DNA of 64,000 nt from Lycocorax pyrrhopterus obiensis (Eukaryota; Chordata; Aves; Passeriformes; Paradisaeidae). The position numbers and the translations under genes were made by a program. Position 1 is the first letter of the stretch, and each line of letters begins with the position of its first letter. This document shows, piece by piece, positions 13,033-26,400 of this stretch. The notes under the pieces were generated by a model. That model had not been told where the DNA came from and made no database searches. It saw only the letters and a program-made list of their open reading frames with translations. The stretch covers positions 2,728,001 to 2,792,000 of the forward strand of contig JACSVZ010000039.1 of the NCBI GenBank assembly GCA_014706295.1, written 5' to 3'.

Positions 13033-15314
13033 CTACAATGAAAAGGAATACAGTAATATTAAGAATTGAATGGAAAACAGAAATACTTGCATACTGTTAT
13101 GGAAAACAAATTCTAGACCAGGATAAGCTATGGCAAAACAAAAAGTACTGAATCAATTAACACGAATTATATCTATTAATCCTTTCCTCTTAATTTTATT
13201 TTCCAATAGCAAACAACTTCCAGAGTCCACAAAAACATAAATAATGAATGGTCCAATTAATGAGTAAAATTAAAAAAAAATAATTAACATGGATAAAGAG
13301 AGATAATTTACCCATGTAAGTAGGAAGACTCAGAGTTGTCTTTGTAGTAACTGCATCATTATGACAGAGTACTGGAGTATGTTCCCCATTTTTCTGGCAG
13401 CAGTCATGAGAGCTACAGACTAACCACACAATTCACTTCAAGTGCCCTGACAGCACAGATATAAATACCACCAAATGGAGTATCTACCATAATAATATTA
13501 GAGAAAGAAGTAATATAGATAAAAAAATTCAAAAGATAATATATCCAGAAATAATATTTAAACTAGCTTGATTCATCGTATTAAAACTCTAAAAAGAAGT
13601 GCCCATTTCATAAGCATATAAAGGAAAGCAAATTGATTCCTTGAGATAAATTAATGGCATTCCTTTCTCTTAATAAAAGAGGATGAAAAGTTTATTCCTC
13701 TATGCAGACAAAGTACAAAACAGTAAATAATGAGGCTGCACAAAAATTATTTTCTTTTCTCTTTCATATTTTGCTTTGGGAAAATAAGCAAGCCAAAGAA
13801 TCATAAAATTCCCTTATGCTGAATACTTTTATTTCTCTCATCATTCCAGTTGCCCTTTCATTTAGCAGTTCACATATGAATCCATTGATTTTGAAGAAGG
13901 ATGAACACTGCTATACAGTGTATTCGAGATGAACACATACCTAGTGACACAAAGTCACTAGGACTTTGTTTTGTGGCACTGAATCTTCCCTTCCACAACT
14001 GACACATCTTTGGATTACATATCAAAGACCCTCACAGAGTATCTGACACAAAAAAGTTGGACATCATCCACGTTAAGCTCCCTTCTCTTTTTTTTCCCCC
14101 CCATCTCCTGTTCCTCCTGAGTTTCCGGCAATAAAAAGAACCTGAGCTTACCATAGATGGTCTTCAATCAGAATGCTTGGAATTAATTTGAAACTCTCAG
14201 TGACAAGTTACACTTTACTTTAGAACACAAATTTAGAACACTAATTTTGTATAATTAATATGAACATCTCACTTTTGGACAGCAAAGCAGAAATATAAAG
14301 TGTTTTGCTGCCCTAGAAATGACAGCTGTTCTGGGGGCCTTCTCTGTGTCAGGGGACAAAAATCAACAGCATTAGGGGAGGGCATCATATGTTCATTTAC
14401 ACCATACATATACGTGACAGTAACCTGAATTTGATACAGTTAAACCAGACAGATCTCACCCACACAGTAAGTTACTAGCCACTGCTCATCATCCATTTTC
14501 AACTCCAATAGCTAGGGGAAAAAAAATCATCAACCATTCTGGCCAGAATCTGGAGAATCTTCTGTGGCAGGCTCTTGTTTTGTTGCCACAGGCTCCCTCC
14601 TCAACTGCTCTGCCATCTGCCAGGCAGCAGCCAAAAGAACAGCAACTGTTTCATCACATTAGCCTCTCTTGATTTGCTGCTCCTCAACCCATTCATCACA
14701 CAGAATGCAGCTCAGGAATTAACTCATTTACTCACTTAAAATAAAATAGTTTGCTTGTGGTTGCTTTATTCTTGCAAACAACTTGCTCTGAATTCAAGAT
14801 GGTACAATTGCTATTCTACATGAATGTTAACTTTGCACATGTGAATGAGGTTTTCTAATTGTATTATTTTTAACAATAGAATTGGAAATATCATTGATAG
14901 AGAAACAGCACATAAGGTTATATGAAAGAATTCCACAGGGTGTGTTTTCTGATTCCTTAGGTGTGGATTTTTCAGGAGAAAGTTGCTTTAAAAATTCGAG
15001 TAAAGCTAAAGGCTTGGTCTTTGTTTAATAACTTTAAAATACCAGTCAAATTTATAATTTCAAAGTAACCTAAAATTCTATATTAAAAGTGTACACCAAA
15101 ATGCATTGAAGTTACATGAGAATATCCATAAAATAATTTTTTCTTTATTTTTGTTGCACAGACCAAAACAGACAAAGTATTTGCTAGCAACAATTTATCC
15201 TTCCCTGGTCAGTAAATCAGTTTACTCTTTGTTTTTGCACAGTAGCAGAAATAAAGAAGGCCCAGCTGAACTAGCATTTATAACTGCAGGCTCTATCTAG
15301 ACAGAAAGCATTAC
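13033..15314 (-). other. RIMS1: RIMS1 short intron between the two linker exons
   Basis: A 2282-bp intron bounded by AG|gtaatg at the upstream exon and ttgtag|G at the downstream exon. It is unusually compact next to the neighbouring introns of more than 12 kb and 30 kb. No repeat family, RNA gene or open frame of note was recognised. There is a short polypyrimidine/C-run near 14086-14105. Confidence 0.9.
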
Positions 15315-15655
15315 CTCTCTTTTGGAGGTTCACTTCTAGACCTTGAAGCTTGCTTTTGGTCCGGGCCCATAGCCGGCTGAGACACTTCTGCTCCTTTCCT
15401 ACGGTCAGACTGCACACTGGAAGAAGAGATTTCCTGTGATGAGGCAGCTGCTGTACTTAAGGGAGTCTGTGACCTCGATCGCTCTTGAAGTCTTGCTTTC
15501 TTTTCTCTCGGCGCATCCGAGCTCGCGCCAGTCGCCGTATCACTCAGCGTTCCGTCCTGACTGGGTGAGGGCTGTGGTCCACTTCCAAAAAACCACGCTC
15601 CAGATTTCGTTAGGATTTCTTGTTGCTTTCGACATAAATTGCATACCCACATAAC
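15315..15655 (-). CDS. RIMS1: RIMS1 internal exon: last zinc-finger CxxC pair, SGAWFF motif and start of the linker
   Basis: The exon holds 113 codons plus two bases (AG) of a split Arg codon. It joins in phase 0 to the zinc-finger exon, giving RSNN-VMWVCNLCRK. Codons 5 and 8 are the final Cys pair that closes the cross-braced zinc site. Codons 18-23 are SGAWFF, the conserved RIM/rabphilin motif that contributes to Rab3 binding. The rest is a Ser-, Gln- and charge-rich linker containing DGTLSDTATGA, EKKARLQERSRSQTPLST and KQASRSRSEPP; the first of these runs separates RIM1 from RIM2. The acceptor reads cttcaactag|GTTATG at 15656 and the donor AAAAGAGAG|gtaatg at 15314. The linker is probably disordered and has several Ser/Arg clusters that could be phosphorylated; this is inferred from composition only. 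Confidence 0.96.
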
Positions 15656-15948
15656 CTAGTTGAAGACAACAAGAAGAGTCAGTGCAGCCACCTCCCAGTG
15701 CCTGGAATGCATGCTCACTACCGCAGAGCAGGTACGACCTCTCGCTCTCTGACCTAGTGAGGGCTGGCGCTCATGACAGGACCCAGAACATGCTTCTCCA
15801 CTGGCTAGAGGCAAGCATCCTACAGGCACATGCTATGCGAGCTTCTCCAAAATGTGTTGTCAATATACATCAGTCCTACCTGTGGCAATCCTCCCTCAGC
15901 CCAGCCCTACTTCTCCTCTGAACAGACACCGACAACATGACCAGCGCT

Positions 15949-15986
15949 TGTTGGGGGGGCTGATGCAGCGGGGGGGGGTTGGGTTG
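15949..15986 (+). other. G-run cluster with quadruplex potential, on the RIMS1 template strand
   Basis: The plus strand has runs of 7, 9 and 3 G (ttgggggggctgatgcagcg then ggggggggttgggtt). The 9-G run can supply two tracts, so four G-tracts are available. It lies about 300 bp upstream of the exon at 15655 in transcript direction. The transcript itself would carry C runs. Confidence 0.55.
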
Positions 15987-18900
15987 TTTTCACTGGTGTG
16001 GAGCGCTGGCAGGACAGACAAGCCCACCAGACTGTAAACAGGACTTGTACCTCAGGGGGCAGTGTCCTGCCCAGCTGACTCCCAGCTTCCGTGGTCACAG
16101 AAAACTGAAACAGCATTTCCTTGTAATTAAATTTTCTCACATTAAATAACTCAATATTATCCTGCAAATAAATTTGGCATGTACTGTGTGTGATTTTAGC
16201 TAGACCTACAGCAACTACTTATCAGAGGTGTAAAGTAAAACCTAAAGAAATCTACTAACAGAAAACTAAATGCACCAATGAAAAGAATGCAAAAGTACCA
16301 CATTTTGTACTGCTTTGAAATTATCATCATTATCTCTTTGAGTTACAGCTGCAAATAATAAACAAACACGTGTCCCCGTAAATCACAATTAAGCTGTGTA
16401 CACAGACTGTGGCGCTTAGGATTATTTTTAAAAATTGCGGGTTTTAATTCCTTACACACAGATATACAGAAGCACACACATTAAAGCAAGACTCTGTGTT
16501 TCAAGCCTGTATACTGCAGAGACAGTCTTATGTACAGGACTCACCAGACAAAAATAAATGGTTAATCAAGACTAAAGAATGTGAAAATTTAAGAAAAAAT
16601 TGAGACAAAGTAAAAAGCAGTTTTCAGAAAGAAGAAAAGATAGGCAAAATGCATGAAGGATATATAAGAGAGAGGATTTTTGCCAGAAATAAAAATAGAG
16701 ATGAGACAAAACAAAGATGATTATTATTAAAGAAAATGATAAAGAAAATCACTTGATTTAATATGGAAAGTAATGGGTAAAATTGTAATGAGGCTAAGTA
16801 GGATGACAAAAGTTGGAAGGAAAAATATGCTTAAATTATTTTGTGCAAACACAGGAATGATGCAACAGTCACAAAATTATACAGCTCTTAAAATTAAAAA
16901 AGAGAGAAAAACTCCACTTCATAGAAATTGAAACAGGCCAAAGTTCTGGTACTGAGCTCTTTTACTCTCTGGCCTGTGGAGGAAGTGCATAACTTACAAG
17001 GCACGATGAAAATTTCAGGCATTTTACATATTTAAAATAATTTAGATTTATTTAAAACACCCTAGAACAGACTTTCTTTTTAGGTCTGAAAACTACATCA
17101 GAACTTCCAAAAGCATTTCTGCACTGTTTGACCAAACCACACAGAGAATACATCCAACTCTTTACCCTCTGACCTTTATCAAAGGATGACTGTTGTACTT
17201 CTACTATTTAAGAAGGATAATAAAGTATCTACTAATATATTAATTTAAAAAACCCCAACCTTAATCAAAAGCTACAATTATTCTAACAGGGGCATAAACA
17301 TATACCATGATGAAAACAAATAACATTCAGTAGGATAATAGAAACAGCAACTTTGACAAAGATAAATGCTAGGCCTTTAAAAAACAAAAAAAGCCCTTGA
17401 TTCCAAAACATCTAATTTATTCCATCTAGTACACCTCACAAACCAGCAATTCAGTTTATTAGACTATCTGTTCTAAAAAGAACAGACTTTTAATCTATCA
17501 TATTATGATTACAGGTATGCAAAAAACCCAGCAAGGCTTTAAAATGCTTTTATAGGGTCTGCCGCAACTGTTAGCTCATTAGACAGCAAGAGTGTGCATG
17601 CAAATGTGTCTGTGTACAAAATCTATGTCAATGCTATAAACCGAAGTCAGCAACAGAAAATGTCATTACCTGTATTTTATCAGTTTCCAAGAAAAGTTGA
17701 AAAAAGTGTTAATAAAAAAATTAATCAGCTAGAATTTGTTTAAAGGAAGGATAAGGAATATTGAACTAAAATTAAATTATCCTAATTAAATTACATACAT
17801 GTGTGTGTATGCAAGCCCAGTAACATACTTCCTTTACAACTTAATGTATTCAGTAATTTAAAATATGTCTAAATTATGTAATAAACTGCAAGAAAATACT
17901 GTTAATTTACATAATCACCTTTGATACTGTAATTAATTTTATGCAAAATACTATGAGATACAAACAAATAAGAATAGCTAATGCACAAATAGACACTGAA
18001 AAATACAGAATACTGAAAGAAGAAATACTAGACAAGTAAATACAAACCCATTTTCTTACAGCTATTTTTAAACTCTGCATCTTGGACACAATACGTACCA
18101 ATTACCATAGATTTCGCATGTAGAAAATCTGTATTATACTTACACAGAAGCTATACTACCATCCCTGTTTAAGAATCTCTTCAGGAATTAAAAAATGCTA
18201 CAGTTGCCTTGCGATATATTCAGTCCAAAAAGAAAAATAATAAAAGCTTTTCTTAAAGAGGAAAACAAAAATCAAAAATTGAGGTGACAGAAGAGTTTCA
18301 GTGACAAAACTGTATATTGAAAAACATTTTTAGAGAAGTATGTGGAGCAAGCAATTTAGCAGCATGCAGGAATTATATCCTGATTGAATATACTGGGATG
18401 TGGTCCAAACTAATCTAAACTAAAGCAGGTCTGTGCAATAACTCATCTTAACAATCCACAGATGTTAGGCAACCAAACAAATGCTCTGATGAAGGATTAC
18501 AGTTCTCTAATGTGGCTTCTGGACCTCCACGCGATGCATCAGTAAAATGAAGAGTGTTAGATAATTTGACTCTGGCCTGTCACTTCAAAAATAGTTTCTG
18601 TTTACTCTCCTCTGGACAGTGAGCTCTGATGCAGTGCTACATTAAGTCATTCAGGACATCCAGAGTCTGTTTTTTGTTTCTGGCTTTGTTTCTGGTTTAT
18701 TGCATCCTCGCACATGTCACTGCAATTCCACACATGAAGCTATTAGAGAGAACCAGTGCAAGGGTGTTCTTCATTCAAAGGGTTCATATGCAGGGCTCTG
18801 GAAAAAGGTACATTTTCACAGCATAGCAAAGGGTTCTGGGCTTTACCGCTACGTAACAAAAAAAAACCAGTGGCACACACAGGACTCAGCACAGGTGGGT

Positions 18901-21900
18901 CAACAGTTCCCACACAGATTCATGTGGAAACTTTACAGGCTGCGTGAAAACATGCTAGAAGGATCCCATGCTTGCCTTCATGTGGAATACAGAGTATTTC
19001 ATTCACAGAAAAAATATTCCTCAAACTTACTCTTACAGGTACTGTTGAATGTGATCCACAATGAGGAGGAACAGTATTCCTGTACTAACACAACATGAAA
19101 TTCCAACTTGAAAGAGCCCATAGTAAGTAATATATATAACTATACACACAGAAAAAGCATTTTCAGTTACAAAAATAAGAACAATTCTACATAATTACAT
19201 ATTTCAAACCTGCATTTTAGAATGCAGAAAAAAGGCTTTTTTCAAATTCAAATTTGGAACCTTCCAAACATGCACAGGGAAGCTAAAGTCACATTGTGGG
19301 GGGCACAAAAGTTATACCAAATTTATGTGACACATGCCAGGCAAAGCTCAGACTGAGGTCAGAGCAAGTTCCCCAAATCCTTCACCCAAGCCCGGATTCT
19401 GAGGAGGGTCCATAAGGAGCACACTCCTTTACGCTTCCTGAGTTTAGAAATTGCAGTCCCACAGTTAGGCTGACTCCCATGCATCCTGCTTCATCCCTGT
19501 GCAGCAAATCAGGTAACAAGTGTGCTAATAGAGCAGGCCACAAGCTATTCCTTACTGAACCTTCACACTGTCTTAATCAGTTCCCTTCTGAAGGGTGTAC
19601 ACACAACATTTTTTCAGGTTATTGATTTAATTTACATTCCTTCTATGCACTTTTGGAAGACACTAGTTATTTCAAACAGAACTAATTAGGCAGACCCTCT
19701 TCACTGCCTGAGGCACCATTAACTTCAGCAGAGCTCTGCCACCACCCTACAAGTCATCTCTTGAAAGTCAAAGGGAAGAAATGATAACAATTAGCTCTTA
19801 CAAAACTTTCATTCAGAAAATTAAGTCAGATTATGTATCACTTAATGTTTCTGAGATAACATGAAAACATGCAGCAAACTGTGAAATTATTATACAGCAT
19901 TGCATTTATCTCTTTTACTTTATCAAAATGATTTCTGTAATCAAATCCTGGCTAAAGTGTAGCAATCGCTTCACTCCATTAAATATAAAAAAATGAAACT
20001 GAAAATCTACTTGAATACTTACATTATCCCAAAATCTTAATAAGTAAACAGCTCTGCCTTTCTAATGAAAGTGTGCTTGTGAGTCCAAGTTTCCATTAAA
20101 TATATTTTCCAAAATGTAGACAGCTGGGTTCATCCAATAGCTCCTGCTCAGCAAAAGGGAAGGTCTTCTCCCCAACTCCCTCCTCTCTTCTCCTCCTTTC
20201 TTCCTATCTGGGTTTGTCCTCTCCCTTTCTTGCTCACAGGAAGGTTCCCTGTGCCATATACTCGCTTGTATACTGTTCCTTGACTGCCAGGTTCTCCCAG
20301 GAGCCACTTGTACTTAAAAACATAGTAGAAACTTATCTGTATTTCCTTAAACTGGTTTCATTCTCTGTCACATCTGGTTTTTTTCCATGGAGGGAACGAG
20401 GAGTAGTGAAATCATGTGACCAGAAACAGAGGCAAATGGGGATAAGGGTATGTTTTGCCTACAGCACTGTCTCACCATCTCCTATTACATTACATCTTGA
20501 AATGACGCCAATACTAGCACACTAGACTTGCACAGAAACATTTTTGAGCACGGAAGCCAAAGGACACAAAATAGTCTGTATCTGTGCCAGGATCTCTCTC
20601 TGCTTCAAAGCAAGGTGACTCCATACAAGTTGCTTCCTGGAGGTGTACCACAGAACACCCCAACTCCTCAACTCCCAGGAAAAATTGATAAGCAAGTAGT
20701 AAAGGCAGAAGACCAAGAGTTTGCCAAGCAGCCTTGTGTCAATTTATTCACACTGATACTCTAAAACCTAGGAACAGTCCCAGATTACATGTAACTTGTT
20801 AGTAAAGAAGTAGCCTAGGATTTTTCAAATTCAAACTCTGGTTTTTCTAAAGCCTCTCCTCTAGACTGAAGGGTTCAACAGGACCATGCAATTCTCTGCT
20901 GCCCACCTCTCCAAACAGGGAGAGGACCACTTTGCCCATGCTGATGGTCATCAGACATACAGGGCTCAGCCATTTCAGGACAGTGACATTAAAGCCATTT
21001 TAGTACTCTCTGTTCTTCCATTCCTATGCAGAGCAGATTTTCTTCAGAACTTAGGTTGTCAGTTAGATATTTTTATTCCAGGTTGGCAAGAAAAGGAAGA
21101 ATTTGCAGACAGATGATTGGGTTCTTCCCCCTTTTCTGCCAACACCCTACAATAATGTGTTACCCCACTGGACAAATGCAATAAAATTTTGCACAGACAT
21201 GGAAGTTTTCAAATGATTATATTCTTAGAAGTTACATGAAACATGCAGTCCTATAAAACCCCTATAAATATTTCATTAGTGCAATCTTTTTTGGAGTCAC
21301 AGAATCAACACGGCAGTTCAACCACAAGACATGTTCATAGCAAATGACTGCTCACAGAACTACCTGTCACCTTAAAGTCTGTGGTGCCATTTACAAGCTT
21401 GACTGAGAGTTGCCTGGAGGGATGTTTAGAAGTCTGCCTTACCAGAAGTTTCCACTTGCACAAGAGACTGCCCTTCCTACTCTTCTTCTGCTTGCCTTTC
21501 AGTTAACCGAGATGTTATGTTTTCCAATGAGATTCTATGTGTACAAATAAGGATTCGAGTAAGATGCCTAAAGTGTTTCTGTCTACACAGAAATGACTAT
21601 AGGCATGTCAGGTATTTAGACTTCCAGCCAAAGAGCATCCACTCACTTTCAAGTAGCATTTCAAGTGAAATAAAGCAAAATCCTATGTCAATGACAGACT
21701 AGTGCTTTTAGTGGCAAGTCAGCATATCCCACCTCGCTGCTCCAGCAGTTAGGTCCCATGTGCCAGCCATATGTATGTGTCTTATGTACACAGGGCATCA
21801 AAAATGGCATCAGATGCCTACTTTTTAGGCAACTGAGCACACAATTCACGTACTGGTCCTAATCATATTCCTGGCCTAGGTTTCTAAACCCACAACCACA

Positions 21901-22019
21901 AACTGCTCACAGGAGGCAGCAAAGATGCAGTGGAGCAGTGATTCAAGGAGCTAATGTCAAAAGGGCATTTTGTGCTAGTTTTGTTGCCACTGCTGTTAGC
22001 AACTGATCATTTTAAGATT

Positions 22020-22035
22020 AAAAAAAAAAAAAAAA
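22020..22035. repeat. (A)16 tract
   Basis: Sixteen consecutive A bases followed by gaagaagaaac; no retroposed gene body was recognised upstream. Confidence 0.9.
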
Positions 22036-23117
22036 GAAGAAACACCTGACTTTCTTCACGTGCCCTTCTGCCAAAATCTCTCAGCTACTGCTGCTAATCT
22101 TTCAGAAAGCTGCTGACAACTTACACAAAAATTAAACATTATCTAGAATAATCCTGCAGCAAACTGAGTGTTGGAAGTTAGACACTTGGGCAACTATAAA
22201 GTAACAATATGAAATATCATCTCTAAAACAGCACACAGTTCCAGACTCTATCACAATGTACTTCTCTGAGAATATCTTTGGAGTTCAAGGAAGAAAGCAA
22301 AATCACTAGTGGTGAAGGCAGTAGTTGTGTCTAAAAATTCACACCAGTACATTCACATACAGTAATTTAAATATTCTTCCCCTGCAAGTTCTTTTCTAAA
22401 TCTGCTACACAAATAAATTAGTTAATACACTGTATTAAAAAAATACCACAAAAACTGCATTGTCCTAGTTACAGCTGTGATCTTCTAAAGCAAGACCATA
22501 GCTTTGGTCTCACTCCTCATAGATTAGTTTCTTTTTCAAATTTATTTTCCTATCCTGAATTTCCTTTTGTTTCTTCTGACAACATAGTAGCCATGAACTG
22601 CTAGTAACATTTTCTGTAACATCAATCTCCATTTTTCATAGACCATGAAGTTACCCTAGAAATTATTATCTCATGGATAGTTTTTGTGTATTCTTCTAAC
22701 CTTCTTAAAAAAAACCTAAGAAGTTTTGTATATCTATTTGAACATTTGGCTGTCTTGATGAGCCACAGAAGCTGTACGCCTCTTAATCACTCCATGGTTT
22801 CCACAATTACAGATACACACAGAACTCAAATTTTTTTTTTGCATAACAGAAATCTAACAAAACAAGGTAAACGACATGAAACAGCTTTACAGTCAGGATT
22901 GACATAAAGTTTTAGCTGCTATTCATAAAACAGAGACAACTTGCCAGAAGCTTTTCTCTCCATTATACTTATATATTCACAAACTGCAGCAAAAATATAG
23001 AAATGCTCAGAACAAGTCTGTCTTTAATCATGGATGGGAGTGTTCATCATTTCTGTGGGAGCTTGCACTGCACCACCATTATGTACCTTTTTATACTCTT
23101 CTTTTACATATTTTTAC

Positions 23118-23139
23118 ATATATATATATATATATATAA
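23118..23139. repeat. (TA)n microsatellite
   Basis: About 11 TA units preceded by two 'ttttacata' copies. Confidence 0.9.
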
Positions 23140-23274
23140 TTATTTATAAGAAAGCCCATGGAAAGGAAATTGAGTGGGTCAACTGGTACAGATCATAGGG
23201 GAATTGATAGGCATGAAATAAATTTTGATTTTGTATTCTTAAACATACACAAAAAAATATTAAAAATAGTGTTA

Positions 23275-23413
23275 TGGATTCTACATCTTTGGAGACATTC
23301 AAAACCCAAAAGGACACAGTCCTGGCAACCTGATCTACTTGGTCCTGCTCAAAGCAACTATTTGGACTTGATGATCTCCAGAGGTGCCTTCAAATATCAA
23401 GAACTCTGTGACT
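23275..23413 (+). mobile_element. CR1 LINE 3'-end fragment
   Basis: Sense CR1 tail of about 140 bp: 'ggagacattcaaaacccaaa', 'ggacacagtcctggcaacct', 'ggacttgatgatctccagag' and a terminal 'aactctgtgac'. Several small indels mark it as an old copy. Confidence 0.88.
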
Positions 23414-26400
23414 TTCTCAAAAATAAAGTACTGAGCAATGGCCTTACTGTTCTTCAGCTGTGTTACATACTTTACTGCTAGAAGGTCTATCTCTTTTTTG
23501 TCTCACTTATCTACACAGGTTTCTGACCTAAAGCAAACCGTACATACAACCTGAAGTTCTGAGTGGAGAGGCACTGTACTCACACGAGGGACTGTGGAAA
23601 GCTCACAGCACGCTGACCCATTTTCTTCCCGGAGTATGCGCCACAATGTGTGAACATAGCTATGAACAGAGCTACTTCCTCTGCTATCCGAGAGCTTAAG
23701 ATTACTTCTACCAAAAGCTGGTGGAGTGACTGAGTGCTTGAAAACTTCCAGTATGATATAGTGAGAACCAAGTTGTCTTATATTTAAAGCATATCTGTAT
23801 ATATCTATACATCTCCAGAGATTTCAGAGATTAGGTCTCTCTATCCGGTGTTGAAGTAAGGTGTGAACAGCTGATTACATCCCCTCCAGGTTTGAGAGGC
23901 TGTCTGCCTGAAACATCTGCCTATGTATTTGAGGTTCCCAACCTGTACAACGCCTATCACTGTCGAGTTAGTCAGAGGAACATACTGGCCTTGACAGCCA
24001 CCAGGAGGAGAGGGTCACCAGGAGATCTGATCTGGGCACCTCTGTCTGCAGAGGCAATGCAGGGGAAAGAAAAATGGACACAAGAAACAAACAAAGCTTA
24101 CAGACACTGCTTGGATCCATAGGAAGAGACAGTGGAGCTGAGACTAACAGAGCATTATGAAGACATGATGCAAAAATGCAGGGGCTGTGAGGAAGAGGAG
24201 GATTATCACTGGCTATGTAAATAGGGATAGAAGGCAACAGAGAATGGCTGGCAGTTCAGGAATACTCCAAGTGGGAATGGGCTGAATATACAGCAGAGTG
24301 AGAATCATGTTAGGACAAAGATTTTTATGGATGACATAACAAGCTGCCAAGGGAACATAAGGGAGCATGTGCAGCACATTTGGATCTGTCAGTTACAACA
24401 AGTGCCCAAAACTCTGTTTGGAAGAACAAAATGTTTGGGAGAAGAAAAAAAGCATACTTTTGACATATTGCAGGATCATCTCATTGCAGTGATCTCTGCC
24501 ATGCAGCTTGACAGAAAACTTCCCTGACCACTTGGATTGATCATCTTTCCACTCACAGAGAATCACGATTTATGACTATGAACTCTGCTTAGACAGAATT
24601 TTCCTCTGCTCCCCACCAACTCCTATGCTGAGAAGTTCTGGCTGCTGAGTTTTGCTTAGAGTTCCCACACTCCCAAGTCCACACAAAGCCTAGAATACGG
24701 TTGCCAGAGCCTTGCAACCAGAATGTGAAATTAGGCATCTAATTTCTGAGTGATACAGCAGGAGGACAGTGGCATCAAGCATATGCTTCCTCCTGTGGCT
24801 GGGCAGCTCCACACACAGCCCTGGCTCACCACCACTGTCTGGGATAATCCTCCTCAGGCTGAGCACAAAGATGTGAAATGGTCTCTGATCTGTTACAGAT
24901 ACTTTTTTACCTCACACAGACATAACAGTACTAAACATAATCCAGATAAACCTGGAAATGTAAGCTCTAACAAAATCATTACAAATCCCCACCAGGATGA
25001 TCCTGCATGTTTTAACTTTTCTTAAGAAAACAAAAGAAAGCTTTCAGCAAAAGAAAAGAAATTCTCAGTGAAAGAGTAAAATTCAAAAATGAGTATTTGT
25101 GAAATATTTAGTTTTCAGAATGAAAAAACAAGGCACCATGGTGTAAATGTAGCTGGACAGAATTTTCCATGCTTGGGGAACGTTGAGCATCATATGGTAC
25201 ACCTTTAGTATTTTTCAACAATTACTACTGCCCAATGAGGATTTTGACAAAGCACCAAATAGGATTATGCCCTATATGTGTTATATATATTCATGTTTCA
25301 CCATCTATCCCAGACTGACCCTTAAGTTTAAAGTTTTCTTCACACAATTAGAAATACTTAAGCCTGCCTTTTTGTTATGAATTTAAATGCATGGAATGCT
25401 TACAATTACAGAAAGCAGATTCCTTCCACTGATACCATCACAGCAACTTCTTATATGTTTAAAACAGCTACTTTTAAGCAAACATACACTTTATTTGTAC
25501 AACATTCTACCTTACACGGACCAGCAACCTGATCTCCTCATATGAAAAAGCTACCAGAGTATCCTGAGGAGTCACAACATACTGTAAGAGTTGGCTCAAC
25601 ATCTGATTTGCAGTTACTCCCTTACCAAAAGGATGACACAGGTTTTTTGGCTTTTTGTTGTTTGGGTTTTTTTAAATTTCATCTTTGTTGATCCTACCTT
25701 CTGAGATGTCCATGGTCCTTTCTTTTAATTCTCCCACCTCTCGCTCCAGGTGCAGAGTCTGAGGCTAAGTTGATTAAGTCTGCGCTATCTGTGCTATCAA
25801 GCTCGAGCACAAAGGAATCTCAGTAAATCTGGGATGGAAGATTTGAGGAAGGGGAAGAGAGAACATCAGTGTTCTACAACAAATTTGAGTGGATATTTCA
25901 GATTTATTAAAAAAAAAAACTGGGGAAAACAATGTTTTTGGTAAGGAAAAGTGTAGATTTTTAGGAAAGCAAAGACTATGGGAGACTGAGAAAGGGTTAA
26001 ACAACTGTGGGTTTGAATATGGAAGATTTAAAAGATAAGGAAAAGGAAAATGGGGCAGGAAAATGCACCAGGAGTTTTGTGCCAGTGTAAGAATATTACA
26101 ATTTTTTAACTGATCTAAATAGCACATTGCTGACAGCCAATTTACAGACTACACCGAGTATTAATATCAGAGGTTTACTGTTCTGAATTTGCAATACTAC
26201 TGGCAGACCACACAGGGAAAGAGGGAAGTTTCAACAAGGTAAGATGATGTAAAGCAGTGCAGAACAATACACTTGGAAAATTCAAACAGAAATGATACTT
26301 CATTATCTGATGAAGCTACTGTTACAAAAACAGGTTAAAATTTGAGATCAGAACTTTGCTAGATGATGAGAACCATTCTGATCTTCTGCACTTACCTGTA

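Noticed and set aside
12660..13069. Plus-strand frames of 99 and 107 codons over the RIMS1 linker exon
   Set aside because: They are antisense shadows of the coding exon, without independent support.
20211..20225. Possible RIMS1 microexon encoding E-D-K between the zinc-finger exons
   Set aside because: The minus strand spells gaggacaaa here, but the next codon is Pro and no GT donor follows in the required place.
21297..21345. CR1-like start 'tcacagaatcaacacgg'
   Set aside because: The similarity ends after about 15 bases and the following sequence does not match CR1.
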